Shown here in pieces: positions 44,725-53,737 of a DNA stretch of 64,000 nt (positions within the stretch are counted from its first letter, which is position 1; each line of letters opens with the position of its first letter). The notes beneath the pieces were generated by a model, which saw only the letters and a program-made list of their open reading frames with translations, did no database searches and was not told the DNA's origin. This stretch comes from an uncultured Pseudomonadota bacterium (GTDB lineage Bacteria > Pseudomonadota > Gammaproteobacteria > Steroidobacterales > Steroidobacteraceae). Made by a program: the position numbers and the translations under genes. Location: assembly GCA_903884235.1 (NCBI GenBank), contig CAISEB010000018.1, positions 88,728 through 152,727 of the forward strand, in the 5' to 3' direction.

Positions 44725-45621
44725 ATGGACATCCCATCGTCCCTGCGACAACCGCTGCTCGCGCTTGCATGCGGCGCGCTCGCCCTGTGGGCGCTTTACC
44801 AGTTCCTCGTCGCGATCCGGAACTCCCGGCTGATCGCCGACACACCCCTCGTGCGCATCCGCTCGGCCGCCCAGGGATACGTGAAGGTCAGCGGCCATGC
44901 TCGCGATGCGGCCTCGCATCCGACCGTATCTCCACTGTCGTCAAAGTCCTGCGTGTGGTGGAGCTACGAGGTCTCCCAGCGCGAGCGGAACCGTTCCGTG
45001 GGCGGCTCGTGGCGCGCCGTCGAGAGCGCGACGAGCATCGAACCCTTTATCCTCGACGACGGCGATGGCCAGTGCCTGGTCGGCCCGGTGTGCGCACGCG
45101 TTGTCCCGTCGCAGACCGACGTCTGGTACGGCGATACGCCATGGCCGGAGGGACCGCCAGGCCTTTTCCAGACCTTCTTCCAATCGGCGTCCTACCGTTA
45201 CACTGAGCGCAGGCTCGACGTCGGCGCCGAGCTGACGGTCGTCGGTGAATTGCGCTCTCGGTCGGAAGTCGGCGATGTCGACGCCGAGGCGATGGCGCGC
45301 TTGCGCGAATGGAAGCAGGATCAGCGCACGCTGCTGGCCCGATTCGACTCGGACGGCGACGGCCGGATCGATGCGGCAGAATGGGACAAGGCGCGCGCCA
45401 CGGCCACCGCAGAGGCGCAGACCTCCGTGGTGTCGAGTTCGATTACCCGGATGACCGTGATCGAGCAGCCCACCAACGGAGAGGCGTTCATCATCACGCC
45501 CATGGACGGAGAGCACCTGGTCCGGAGCGAGAAACTGCGCGCCGCCGGCTTCTTCGCACTCGGAATCGCCGCAATCGCCGCCTGGTCCGCCGCCACACGA
45601 TGGCCGTGGTTTCTCGACTAG
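44725..45621 (+). CDS. GIDE-domain membrane protein with an EF-hand
   Basis: 298 residues. A transmembrane helix at the N-terminus (LLALACGALALWALYQFLVA) and another near the end (AAGFFALGIAAIAAWSAATR) flank a GIDE-type domain, the family found in the E3 ligase MUL1/GIDE of mitochondria and in bacterial proteins next to LemA. PLVRIRSAAQGYVKVSGHA and KSCVWWSYEVSQRERNR belong to this domain. A single EF-hand calcium-binding loop, DSDGDGRIDAAEWD, sits around residues 210-223. It lacks a RING finger. Paired with lemA upstream. The function is unknown; calcium sensing is inference. Confidence 0.75.
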   Translation: MDIPSSLRQPLLALACGALALWALYQFLVAIRNSRLIADTPLVRIRSAAQGYVKVSGHARDAASHPTVSPLSSKSCVWWSYEVSQRERNRSVGGSWRAVESATSIEPFILDDGDGQCLVGPVCARVVPSQTDVWYGDTPWPEGPPGLFQTFFQSASYRYTERRLDVGAELTVVGELRSRSEVGDVDAEAMARLREWKQDQRTLLARFDSDGDGRIDAAEWDKARATATAEAQTSVVSSSITRMTVIEQPTNGEAFIITPMDGEHLVRSEKLRAAGFFALGIAAIAAWSAATRWPWFLD

Positions 45622-46394
45622 CACGGCAGGAGCGCGCCGCCGTGACGACATCCGCGACCCTGCCAGATCGGCTTCGCCGGCAACTGCTCCGCGGCCTGGC
45701 GCTGGCACCTGTGGGAATCGCCTGCGCGGCGTGCGGGGGCGGTGCCGGTGGCGCCACCAAGCCGCCCGCCGTGCGTACGCGAACCTGGCGAATGGGATTC
45801 GCCCCGACGCCACCGCGACTCGATGTCGCGACCCTGCTGCATGGCATCGACCTCTGGAGCACGCGCGCGGAGCTGGCGATCATCCACGAGGAGCTGCCGT
45901 GGACGGATCTCCTCGGAGGCATGACCCCGGACGCGATCATCGACCGGGACAAGGCGTCGCTCGTTTCCTACCTGCGCGGCAAGGGCCTTGGTCTCGTGTT
46001 CATGGCGGACCTCACCGATGGGCTCTCGCGCGGCCAGGAAGCGCCGCAACTGCGTGCCGCCGGCGCCAGCATCACGGATCCTGCGGTCCGCCAGCTCTAC
46101 CGTGACTGGGTCCTGGCCTTCGCGCGACGCTTCCAGCCCGAGTACATCGGCCTCGGAGCCGAGACGAACCTGATCCGGGCGGCGGCGCCGGCTACGCTCT
46201 ATGACGCGGTCGTCGTGGCCTCCAACGCAGCCGCCGCGGATCTCAAGGCCGCAGGGTCCACCGCCCGGCAGTTCATCAGCGTCCAGGTCGAGACCGCGTG
46301 GGGCTTGCTGGGGGGAACCGGGGCGTGGGTCGGCATCGATCGCGACTACGTGGACTTCCCGACCATCGAGGCGCTCGGTCTTTCGTCCTACCCC

Positions 46395-46402
46395 TATTTT
46401 TC
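46395..46402 (+). repeat. Target-site duplication, left copy
   Basis: TATTTTTC directly before the left end of the insertion sequence, identical to the copy at 47,789-47,796. Confidence 0.9.
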
Positions 46403-46446
46403 GGGTCTTCGTGAAAACGTGTGGGTAGATTCTGTATGTTTATTGA

Positions 46447-47400
46447 TCAAAGTGCAGGCAGCGTGCAGGTCAGCACCTTCAGCTTGAGGTATTCCTCGTC
46501 ATGCAGTCCGTAGGCTCGACGTTGTATGACGCGGATCTTGTTGTTCAGTCCCTCGACGAAGCCGAGGGCGACCTTGTTCTCGGGTTTGCAGTAGGAGGCG
46601 ATACCGGCCCAATGACGGTCGATCATCTCGGCGAACTTCTCGTAGGGCGCGAGACGCTGCCACTTGAGCTGGGCACGCCAGTTGTCGAAGAACTTTCGTG
46701 CCCAGGCCTCGCTCGAGTAGTCCCACAGTTGCCCGAAGGACTCTTTCAGCACGTAGGCGGTATTGAGCCGCTTGTTGGCCGCGAGCAGCAGCTTGAGGTT
46801 CTTGCGGGCCGTACCCTTGAGGTTCTGCGGATGGGACAGGAGGGCATATTTCTGTCCCTTGATGAACGTGCGCGACTTGCCGTCGAGCCTGGCGTACTCG
46901 GCCTTGCGGACCTTGTCGAGCGCCTCGCCGAGATGGCGCATGACGTGGAACTTGTCGAACAGGACGGCGGCCTGGGGTGCGTTCCTGACGGTCGAGTTGC
47001 GGAACGGCTTCCACATATCCATGACGGCCAGGCGGAGCCTTCGGCTCTGCTTTTCACTGAGAAATTGATAGAACTCGTCCATGCTCGCCTCGCTGCGATC
47101 GGCGCCGCCGAACCAGATCGGCCGGTGCTTTTCCAGGTCGCTCACGACGATGCGGTACTCGTGCCCCTTGCGCACCGAAATCTCGTCGATGCCAATCACC
47201 TGGGGCCGAGGCTTACCAGAGCGCTCAAGTTGCTCGCGCATGTATTGCATCTCGAGCCGCTTGACCGTGTGCCAGTCCAGGCACTGCTCCTCGGCCACCT
47301 CCTTGATCGAGCTGCCGCGGCAGCGTTTGCCGATGTACCGGGCAAATCGCTTCGTGTGCAAAGCGTTCTCAAGAAAGTCCTCCAGGCGCTCGCGCTTCAC
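46447..47400 (-). CDS. ISL3-family transposase, catalytic part
   Basis: 317 residues from a GTG at 47,400. The DDE catalytic core is recognisable: QVIGIDEISVRKGHEYRIVV (first Asp), RRLRLAVMDMWKPFRNSTV (second Asp) and a C-terminal LGFVEGLNNKIRVIQRRAYG (catalytic Glu). The same frame continues 5' of 47,400 without a usual start and holds a Cys-rich segment (WYDCRRRRARDLPCGEH ... FCRRCDG) that is the N-terminal ISL3 zinc finger. It runs up to a TGA about 130 bp upstream. The true start may therefore use frameshifting or coupling from the overlapping upstream frame. Confidence 0.88.
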   Translation of the reverse strand: MKRERLEDFLENALHTKRFARYIGKRCRGSSIKEVAEEQCLDWHTVKRLEMQYMREQLERSGKPRPQVIGIDEISVRKGHEYRIVVSDLEKHRPIWFGGADRSEASMDEFYQFLSEKQSRRLRLAVMDMWKPFRNSTVRNAPQAAVLFDKFHVMRHLGEALDKVRKAEYARLDGKSRTFIKGQKYALLSHPQNLKGTARKNLKLLLAANKRLNTAYVLKESFGQLWDYSSEAWARKFFDNWRAQLKWQRLAPYEKFAEMIDRHWAGIASYCKPENKVALGFVEGLNNKIRVIQRRAYGLHDEEYLKLKVLTCTLPAL

Positions 47401-47675
47401 GCCGTCGCACCGCCGACAGAAGACGCGCCGTACCTCCAGATCGAGGTAGATACGGTGCTCGCCACAGGGCAGGTCCCGTGCCCGCCGGCGGCGGCAGTCG
47501 TACCAGGTCCGGTACGCGGTACCACATACCCCTCAGACCGTTTTTTTCCCCGCCGTACCAACGTGATGACCCGCGCTCGCGGGTCACCGAATATCCCCTG
47601 CACCGTCGCCAGTGGTCGGAAGCCGGGAAACCGGTATGTGTCCGCCAGACGGCGGCCTTTGCGTGTCTTGGCCAT
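47397..47675 (-). CDS. Upstream overlapping ORF of the ISL3 transposase
   Basis: 92 codons beginning MAKTRKGRRLADTYRFPGFR and FGDPRARVITLVRRGKKRS, the usual N-terminus of this ISL3 subgroup. It then runs out of frame with the zinc-finger segment and ends at TGA overlapping the GTG of the catalytic ORF (GTGA). This suggests either a degraded transposase or programmed recoding or coupling between two parts. An A7 run is present, but shifting there would reach a stop within three codons. Confidence 0.55.
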   Translation of the reverse strand: MAKTRKGRRLADTYRFPGFRPLATVQGIFGDPRARVITLVRRGKKRSEGYVVPRTGPGTTAAAGGHGTCPVASTVSTSIWRYGASSVGGATA

Positions 47676-47788
47676 CCGCCAATCATGCCAAACTTCTGCG
47701 TCCCTGCTACAGGCATCTTATGCCGTATAAACAAGGCTTCTAGCACCGCACAGCCTCAGCTTTTACCCACACGAAATCACGAAGAGCC

Positions 47789-47796
47789 TATTTTTC
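47789..47796 (+). repeat. Target-site duplication, right copy
   Basis: TATTTTTC directly after the right end of the insertion sequence, identical to the left copy. Confidence 0.9.
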
Positions 47797-48155
47797 ATTC
47801 CAGGGGCCCGAGTCGATTCCGGCGGACTACTACAGTCGGCTGCTGACCGGCCACGTGATTCCCGCATTCGTCGCCGAAGGCGGCTGGACGAGCGCGAGTG
47901 TCGGCACCGTGGTCTCCTCTGCTGACGCGCAGGCACGCTACATTTCCCGCCACGCCGATCTGCTGGACAGCATCTCGGCAGTCGCATTGCTGCAGCTTCT
48001 GTATGCCGATGTCGACCTGGCAAGCCTCCCTCAGCCGGTACCGGCCAACCTGCCACTCTTTGCCGATCTCGGACTCACCGACTCGACATTCGCCGCGAAA
48101 CCCGCGCTGGCGGCCTGGGATGCCCTGCACGCCAGGCTGCTGCGCTGAGCGGTGA

Positions 48156-49568
48156 TCACCGCAACGCGACCGTCATCCGCTTCCACGCCGGGTCCTGCCA
48201 ACGACCGAGCGCAGGCAGCATGTCGGGCGTCGAGGACCCCCGTTCGGACACCAGCGTGGACAGGCGCAACTGCTCGAAGCGCCGGTGAGGCTGGCCGCCG
48301 TTGATATATTCGCGCGCGACGAGCAGCGACTGCCCACCCGGCACCCAACCGGCGAACTCGATGTAGCCGAGCTCCGGCCTGTCGGATCCGGGCACCAGCA
48401 CGTCGGTGGACCACTCGCCGGCTAGCAGCCTGAACACCCACATTTCGCGCCACCCCTCGAGCGGCTGAACGGCAAGGGTCAGCGCATGCCCTGCGGCGTC
48501 GCTGCGGGCCGAGGCAATCCAGACCGTGCCGTAGGTGCAGCGTCGCGCGAGTGGCGCCGCCGCCGGCTTGCGCGTATCCACGAGCACTACGCAGGTTTCG
48601 CCCGCAGCACCCGGCTCGGTCCGGATCGCGAGCGCGCCGGGGCGCGCCGCGTCGGGCTCCGCGGCCCAGCGCGACGCGCCGACCCGCACGGCGGCGACCG
48701 CATACTCGGACTGGTCATCATCGGTGAGTTCGACGACATTGACGCGCGCGAGTTCGTCAACCGCGCGCTGACCGACCGCCTGTGGCGACGCACCGCGCCG
48801 GGCTGAGCCGAACGCGATCGAGGCATCCAGCCCGGCCCGGCGCAGGTGCAGCTGGTTCAGCAGGGTCGGCGGCAGGTCCGTCGACGGCACCGCGTCCAGC
48901 ATGTCCGCGTAGCGCAGTTGCAGTGCGTAGGTCGCGGAAGGACCCAACGCCGGATCCACGCATTCCGCTCGCGTCAGCGCGAGCGCCGCCCGCGCCCGCT
49001 CCGGCGGCAGCGCGGAGGGCATCGCGAGCACCTGGCGGAACATCTCGCCGTCGTAGCAGATCTGGGTCGCGCCGTCGCGCTCGAAGTTGCGCATGCCGAG
49101 CCCGAACGTCGCCGCGACCTCGAGGTGCGCCGCGAGCGTGGCCTGCGCAGTCCCACTCTGGTTGACCGACGCGCGGCGCGCGAGCCGGTCGGCCATCGTG
49201 CCCAGCGCATCGAATGGCTCGGCGGTGAGCGATGCGGCGGGCACCGCCTTCAGGTATGCGGCCGCGTAGCTGATGCCCAGTGTCTCCGCCCCGGGCGTGT
49301 CCCGCAGGAAGCGGACGACGGACAGTAGCTCGGGAGCTTCGTCCGCCGTCAGCGCATGGCGCTGCGCCTGATTCGCCCGCACGAAGCCGGCGCGCTCGCG
49401 CCGGTGGTCGTAGACCTGGAGGTAGCCTCGGCGCTCGCCACGGATCTCAAGGACTTCGCCGGCCCACAGCACCGCCTGCTGCGGGGCCGAGTCGCGCGGC
49501 GCGGCACGCAGAGCCACCTGGTTCTGGGTGACGATACCCATCGATAGGACGGCAGCAGCGATCATCAC
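48156..49568 (-). CDS. Hypothetical protein with N-terminal SH3-like segment
   Basis: 470 residues. A short N-terminal hydrophobic stretch (MMIAAAVLSMGIVTQ) suggests export. Residues about 17-65 (VALRAAPRDSAPQQAVLWAG, LEIRGERRGYLQVYDHRRER, AGFVRANQ) have the pattern of a bacterial SH3 domain. The rest has no recognisable family; a tail of beta-rich segments (WVFRLLAGEWSTDVLVPGSD, GWVPGGQSLLVAREYI) hints at a propeller-like repeat. The ATG overlaps the stop of the SPFH gene (ATGA), so the two are probably translated together. Function is unknown. Confidence 0.65.
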   Translation of the reverse strand: MMIAAAVLSMGIVTQNQVALRAAPRDSAPQQAVLWAGEVLEIRGERRGYLQVYDHRRERAGFVRANQAQRHALTADEAPELLSVVRFLRDTPGAETLGISYAAAYLKAVPAASLTAEPFDALGTMADRLARRASVNQSGTAQATLAAHLEVAATFGLGMRNFERDGATQICYDGEMFRQVLAMPSALPPERARAALALTRAECVDPALGPSATYALQLRYADMLDAVPSTDLPPTLLNQLHLRRAGLDASIAFGSARRGASPQAVGQRAVDELARVNVVELTDDDQSEYAVAAVRVGASRWAAEPDAARPGALAIRTEPGAAGETCVVLVDTRKPAAAPLARRCTYGTVWIASARSDAAGHALTLAVQPLEGWREMWVFRLLAGEWSTDVLVPGSDRPELGYIEFAGWVPGGQSLLVAREYINGGQPHRRFEQLRLSTLVSERGSSTPDMLPALGRWQDPAWKRMTVALR

Positions 49569-50791
49569 TGCGCCCTCTCGTTGCGGGCACGCTGGCCGAG
49601 CAGGGTGCTGCCGATGAATCCGCCATCGGCGGGGGGCGGCGCGATGATGACCTGGATCTTGTCCGACAGCTTGTCAGCCAGTGTCTTCTGGATCAGCAGG
49701 GGATTGCTCGTGATCAGCGCCCCTTCGCGCTCCATCTGCTCGCTCGTCGCCTTGCCTACCTTTTCAAGGCGGTAGACCTCCGCATCGGCAAGCTTCTCGC
49801 GCGACTCCGCCTCACCCGAAGCCTCGATCTTGCGGGCCTGGGCCATGCCCTCGGCCGTGCGAATGCGTGCAACCTTCTCGGCTTCGGCCTCGAGCTGACG
49901 CTGCTCGATCTGCTTTTCCTTGAACGGCAGCACGTGCTTCATCGCCTCTTCCTGCGCCTGCGCGGCGATGATCTGTTCGCGGCCGGCGGCCTCCGCCGCC
50001 TTTTCGCGGCGGACCTTGTCGGCCTCGGCGTCGAGCGCGGTCTCCTTGACGCGCTTGTCCTTGAGCTCGAGCGTGAAGCGCATCTTCTCGCTCTCGAGCT
50101 CCTCGGCGAGCAGCCGATCCATGCCGTTCCGGTAGTCGGGCGGCAGGTCGACCTGGCCCATCTGCACGGCCTTGAGGACGATGCCATCGGCGGCGAGGCG
50201 GGGACGCAGCTCCGCCTCGATCGCCTGCTGGATCTCGGCCCGCTTGCTCGAGAAGATCTCGCGCACCGTGTAGTGCGAGAAGAGCCGGTAGATGACGCCC
50301 TGCACGGCCGGCTCGACGAGCGCGCCGGCGAGGTCGTCGGGGTAGTTCGCGGAGCGCTTCGCGAGGTCCCGGGGGTCGATGGCGTAGCGAACACTGAGGT
50401 CGACGCCGATCGAGAGGCCCTCGACCGACTGGAACGGGGCGTCCCCGGTCGCCTTGCGGTTCTTCTCGGGATGAAAGACCTGGTCCTGCATGGGGAAGCG
50501 CCGGACCTGGTGGATGCCCGGCAGGGCGAGGAAGCTCCCTTCGGTGAACTGTTCCGTGGCACCGGTATATCGATTCGCGCGAACGGCGATCTCGCCACGG
50601 CCCACGCTGCCGACGACCGGGTGGGTCCAGAGGCCATACCCGGCCAGCCCGACCAGCAGCGCCAGCACAAGCTGAGCGCGGATGCGGACGGCGCCGCGGG
50701 CGGCGCCGGTGGCGAACCCCAGCAGGGCACGGATGGGCCCCAGCAACAGGGCGCGGACGAGTTCGAGGAAGGATTCGAGGCGGGGGGACAT
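49565..50791 (-). CDS. SPFH/prohibitin-family membrane protein
   Basis: 408 residues. A transmembrane segment (IRAQLVLALLVGLAGYGLWT, about 38-57) precedes the SPFH/Band 7 domain: RGEIAVRANRYTGATEQFTE, LPGIHQVRRFPMQDQVF, SIGVDLSVRYAIDPRDLAKR, EPAVQGVIYRLFSHYTVREI. A long charged coiled-coil follows (DKRVKETALDAEADKVRREK ... EAEKVARIRTAEGMAQARKI), typical of prohibitin- or flotillin-like scaffolds. ATG 50,791 has GGAG upstream; the longer frame upstream is not conserved. It forms an ATGA overlap with the next gene and lies divergent to the two-component system, so it may be that system's target. Confidence 0.85.
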   Translation of the reverse strand: MSPRLESFLELVRALLLGPIRALLGFATGAARGAVRIRAQLVLALLVGLAGYGLWTHPVVGSVGRGEIAVRANRYTGATEQFTEGSFLALPGIHQVRRFPMQDQVFHPEKNRKATGDAPFQSVEGLSIGVDLSVRYAIDPRDLAKRSANYPDDLAGALVEPAVQGVIYRLFSHYTVREIFSSKRAEIQQAIEAELRPRLAADGIVLKAVQMGQVDLPPDYRNGMDRLLAEELESEKMRFTLELKDKRVKETALDAEADKVRREKAAEAAGREQIIAAQAQEEAMKHVLPFKEKQIEQRQLEAEAEKVARIRTAEGMAQARKIEASGEAESREKLADAEVYRLEKVGKATSEQMEREGALITSNPLLIQKTLADKLSDKIQVIIAPPPADGGFIGSTLLGQRARNERAQ

Positions 50792-50981
50792 GGTTGACAC
50801 TCCTGGTGGGTCTTCGGCGCGCGTCTTGCGCGGGTCGGAGCCAGTCTCCAGCGCGCGCCGCGGAGCGCTCAACGCGGGCGACAGGCGAGTTGCATCCCCC
50901 TCCGGAAGAAACATTCACGCCGCGGAGGGCGCCGCCGGTCGATAATCCGTGCGACGGGCGACGCAGCCCAGGGAGGTCCGG

Positions 50982-51674
50982 ATGGTCAAGGTTGCCGTCA
51001 TCGAGGATGACGCCCCCACCAGTAACCAGCTGAGAGGCTGGATCGAGGCCGCACGCCCGGGCATCGAGGTGGACCAGTGGTTCAATCGCGACGACGCCGA
51101 GGCGGCAGTCGCCCGGGAGACCTACGACCTCGTCGTGCTGGACATCGAACTCGGTCGCGAACGACACGCGGGCGTTGCCGTGATCAACGCGATCAACAAG
51201 CGCGGCGGCACGCCGGTCCTGGTCGTGTCCGGGATGCCGGCGAGCATCTACCGCAGCATCATGAAGGCATTGGACGCGTGGGATTACCTGCAGAAGAGCG
51301 ACTTTGACGAAGGTGAGTTTTCCGAGACGGTCCTCGAGATGCTACGGGCATCCAGGGCGCACGCCGCGCCGGTCGCCACCGCGACCCCGGCGCTAGAACT
51401 GTCCCTCGACCCGCTGCGGCAGAGTTCGCCGATCTGGCGGGGGCAGCGCGTGAACCTGCCGTTGACCGCTCAGCGAATCCTCGCCGTGCTCTACGAGAAG
51501 CGCGGTCAGGTGGTCTCCTACGACGATCTGTTCCAGGTCGTGAAGAGCGGGCGCAATCGCGATAACGTCAGGAAGCACGTCAGCACGATCCGGGACGCAT
51601 TCCGGGAATACGATCCGAACTTCGACGGCATCGAGAACGTGCCGATGCGCGGCTTCCGCTGGACTTACCCTTGA
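50982..51674 (+). CDS. Two-component response regulator, winged-helix output
   Basis: 230 residues. The receiver domain (1-120) has acidic residues ED at the start (AVIEDDAPT), the phosphoacceptor Asp at about residue 54 (VVLDIELG), Ser at VLVVSGMP and Lys at YLQKSDF. The C-terminal winged-helix DNA-binding domain (about 150-230) resembles OmpR/PhoB: LPLTAQRILAVLYEKRGQVV, SYDDLFQVVKSGRNRDNVRK, HVSTIRDAFREYDPNFDGI. GGGAGG precedes ATG 50,982. It precedes and overlaps the sensor kinase gene (TTGA), a clear two-gene operon. Confidence 0.9.
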   Translation: MVKVAVIEDDAPTSNQLRGWIEAARPGIEVDQWFNRDDAEAAVARETYDLVVLDIELGRERHAGVAVINAINKRGGTPVLVVSGMPASIYRSIMKALDAWDYLQKSDFDEGEFSETVLEMLRASRAHAAPVATATPALELSLDPLRQSSPIWRGQRVNLPLTAQRILAVLYEKRGQVVSYDDLFQVVKSGRNRDNVRKHVSTIRDAFREYDPNFDGIENVPMRGFRWTYP

Positions 51675-53737
51675 GATTCGGCTGGCCGACCGTGCCGTTT
51701 CGGCTGCGCATCTTCTTCCGCGGCGCGTTCCTGCTGCTGGCACTTGCCGTGGTGGCGCTCGCACTCAGCGTACTGCAGGAGGAAAAGCAGGACCGGTACC
51801 GGGGCTACCGCGACGTGTTCTCGAAGAATGCCGGCCAGATCGCGGCACGCCTGCAGCACCCGACGGGCCAGCTCGCACTCATGAACGCGGCGTCGGCGGG
51901 CGGCGCACGGACCGCGGTCCGACCGCTCGTGCTGCCATTCTCCTCGATCGACTTCGACGACAAGACCAAGGCACAGCAGGCCGTCGAGGTCGCGGGCTGC
52001 CTCGTCCGCTACCCGAACCATGCCGAACTCTGCGTCGCGGTCGGCAACAACCCGCTCGCGGGCGGGTTCATCTACGCGGTCGGCGCGTTCGCCAGCGGCC
52101 CGCTCGTGGAACATCACATGGGCGATCTCGACCTGAGTTCGGCCCATCGCCTGCGGGTGACCGTCGCCCTGCGCGGCCGCACCTATCGCTGGGTGGCGCC
52201 GCTCGAGGGGACGACCGAAACCCGCGGACATGGCCTGCGCGGCCGCCTGACGGGGTTCGCCGAGGACGAGCAAGGAGAACTCGCGAGTCGCCCGAACAAG
52301 GAGTTCCGCGGATGGCTCTGGCAGGACGCCCGCTGCCTGGACGACACGCCGGTCACCGCGGCATCGCCCGACTGCGCGAAGCGCTCGTTCTTCGCCGTGC
52401 GCCTGCCGGTCGACGTGTTCCGGGAGGACATCTATAGCAATCCCCACGTGATTTGGCCCCCACGGGACCTCGCGAAGGTACGCGTGCAGGTCCAGGCCTA
52501 CGCACCGGGCAACCCTGCTCCCCTGTTCGACAGCAGCCGCGACGAGGCCGCGGCCTCGTTCGCGCTCTCGGACCTGCACGCGCAGCTGCTACCCGGGGAG
52601 GCACTCCGGATCCGGCGCCTGACGGGCGACGCGGGCGCCGAGATCGTACGACTTACCGGCCCCGACGCCGCGCCGGATCCCGCGCCTCGCCTGCTTCGGC
52701 GACTGATCCGTCGCCTCCCGCACGACGTCCAGGATGAACAGCCGCTGCGCGCGACGCAGGTCATCGCGACTCCGGTGGGGGACTACGAGGTGGTCCTGAG
52801 CGGCGACGTGCACAGCGTCGATCGCAGCCTCGAGGTCACAGTGCAGCGTCTGTCCTGGTTCGTCGCCGCGATGCTGGCGGCGATCATGCTGACGTGGCTC
52901 GCGATCGAGGTGCGGATCATCCGCCGCATCACGGTGCTCACGCAGCGGGCGGCATCGGTCAAGAAGTCGGTGCGCGCGACGGAGGGCCTGCTCGAGGTGA
53001 ATCTCCAGGATCTGCGCGGACGGGACGAGCTCGGCCTGCTCGCGGGCGTGCTCGCGGACCTGCTCCAGCGTGTCAACGAGGACGTCAAGCGGGAGCAGAT
53101 CCGCACGGACCGTGAGAAGGACATGTGGCACGCGGTCGGCCACGAGATCCTGGCGCCACTTCAGTCGCTGATGGCGCTGCATGCCCGGGCTGACGACCCC
53201 AGCCGGCGCTACATCGAGCGGATGCAGCAGGCAGTCCGGGTGCTGTACGGCGCCGCCTCGCCCAGCGAGGCGATCGAATCGGCTTCTCTTCAGGTGCAGA
53301 CGCTCGACATCAATGGCTTCCTCTCGAACGTGGCGACGAACGCCGTGCACGCGGGCATCGGTAGCGTGACGTTCGCGGACCTCGGCAGTGCCGTCATCGT
53401 GCGCGCGGACGAGCACTCCCTCGAAGACGTCGTCACGCATGTCCTTGGCAATGCCGACCGGTATCGCACGCCCGGGACGGCGATTCGCGTGATCCTCGCG
53501 GCGGCCGGCCAGTCGGTGGAGGTGCGCATCTTCAACGAGGGGCCGTCGATTCCCGAAGATCGCCTCGAGAAGATATTCGAGTACGGTGTCTCGGACGCCG
53601 CCGACACCGCCTCCGGGGGGCATCGCGGACAGGGGCTGTTCGTCGCGCGGACGTACATGGCGAAGATGGGCGGCACGGTGATCGCACGAAATCTGCCGGG
53701 CGGCGTGGAGTTCATCATGACCCTGGCGAGGGACTGA
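51671..53737 (+). CDS. Sensor histidine kinase
   Basis: 688 residues from a TTG start that overlaps the regulator's stop (TTGA). Transmembrane segments are near residues 10-33 (FFRGAFLLLALAVVALALSV) and about 397-418 (FVAAMLAAIMLTWLAIEVRI), framing a long extracytoplasmic sensor domain of about 360 residues with no known family. A HAMP-like region follows. The H-box His is at 491 (MWHAVGHEILAPLQSLMALH). The ATPase has LGNADRYRTPG (N box), FNEGPSIP (D/G1 box variant) and GGHRGQGLFVARTYMAKMGG (G2 box). The kinase is probably active. Its signal is unknown. Confidence 0.88.
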   Translation: MRFGWPTVPFRLRIFFRGAFLLLALAVVALALSVLQEEKQDRYRGYRDVFSKNAGQIAARLQHPTGQLALMNAASAGGARTAVRPLVLPFSSIDFDDKTKAQQAVEVAGCLVRYPNHAELCVAVGNNPLAGGFIYAVGAFASGPLVEHHMGDLDLSSAHRLRVTVALRGRTYRWVAPLEGTTETRGHGLRGRLTGFAEDEQGELASRPNKEFRGWLWQDARCLDDTPVTAASPDCAKRSFFAVRLPVDVFREDIYSNPHVIWPPRDLAKVRVQVQAYAPGNPAPLFDSSRDEAAASFALSDLHAQLLPGEALRIRRLTGDAGAEIVRLTGPDAAPDPAPRLLRRLIRRLPHDVQDEQPLRATQVIATPVGDYEVVLSGDVHSVDRSLEVTVQRLSWFVAAMLAAIMLTWLAIEVRIIRRITVLTQRAASVKKSVRATEGLLEVNLQDLRGRDELGLLAGVLADLLQRVNEDVKREQIRTDREKDMWHAVGHEILAPLQSLMALHARADDPSRRYIERMQQAVRVLYGAASPSEAIESASLQVQTLDINGFLSNVATNAVHAGIGSVTFADLGSAVIVRADEHSLEDVVTHVLGNADRYRTPGTAIRVILAAAGQSVEVRIFNEGPSIPEDRLEKIFEYGVSDAADTASGGHRGQGLFVARTYMAKMGGTVIARNLPGGVEFIMTLARD

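Larger units (their letters stand above)
46403..47788 (-). mobile_element. ISL3-family insertion sequence
   Basis: 1,386 bp bounded by about 25-bp imperfect terminal inverted repeats: 46,403-46,427, beginning GGGTCTTCGTGA, and 47,764-47,788, whose reverse complement begins GGCTCTTCGTGA. They match at 21 of 25 positions and both end in CGTGTGGGTA. The 8-bp target duplication TATTTTTC is exact, as expected for ISL3 elements. Inside, a DDE transposase is read on the minus strand in two frames. Clean ends and an exact duplication indicate a recent insertion. Confidence 0.92.
45642..48148 (+). pseudogene. Lipoprotein, glycoside-hydrolase-like, split by an ISL3 element
   Basis: The frame starts at GTG 45,642 (AGGAG 10 bp upstream) and encodes a lipoprotein signal (LRGLALAPVGIACAACGGG). 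It runs to 46,402, where the insertion sequence begins; its remainder is 47,797-48,148. Removing the element and one copy of the 8-bp duplication restores one frame: SSYPYFSFQGPESIP. The restored protein is about 373 residues, with TIM-barrel-like features (EYIGLGAETNLIRAAAP, GLSSYPYFS) resembling GH53-type or related glycosidases. With the element in place the protein is truncated and extended by about 28 residues, so it is probably inactive. Assignment to a glycosidase family is tentative. Confidence 0.8.

Noticed and set aside
47541..47547. A7 run in the ISL3 element as a -1 frameshift signal joining the two transposase frames
   Set aside because: Reading in the catalytic frame from that position meets TGA within three codons, so it cannot yield the zinc-finger-containing protein.
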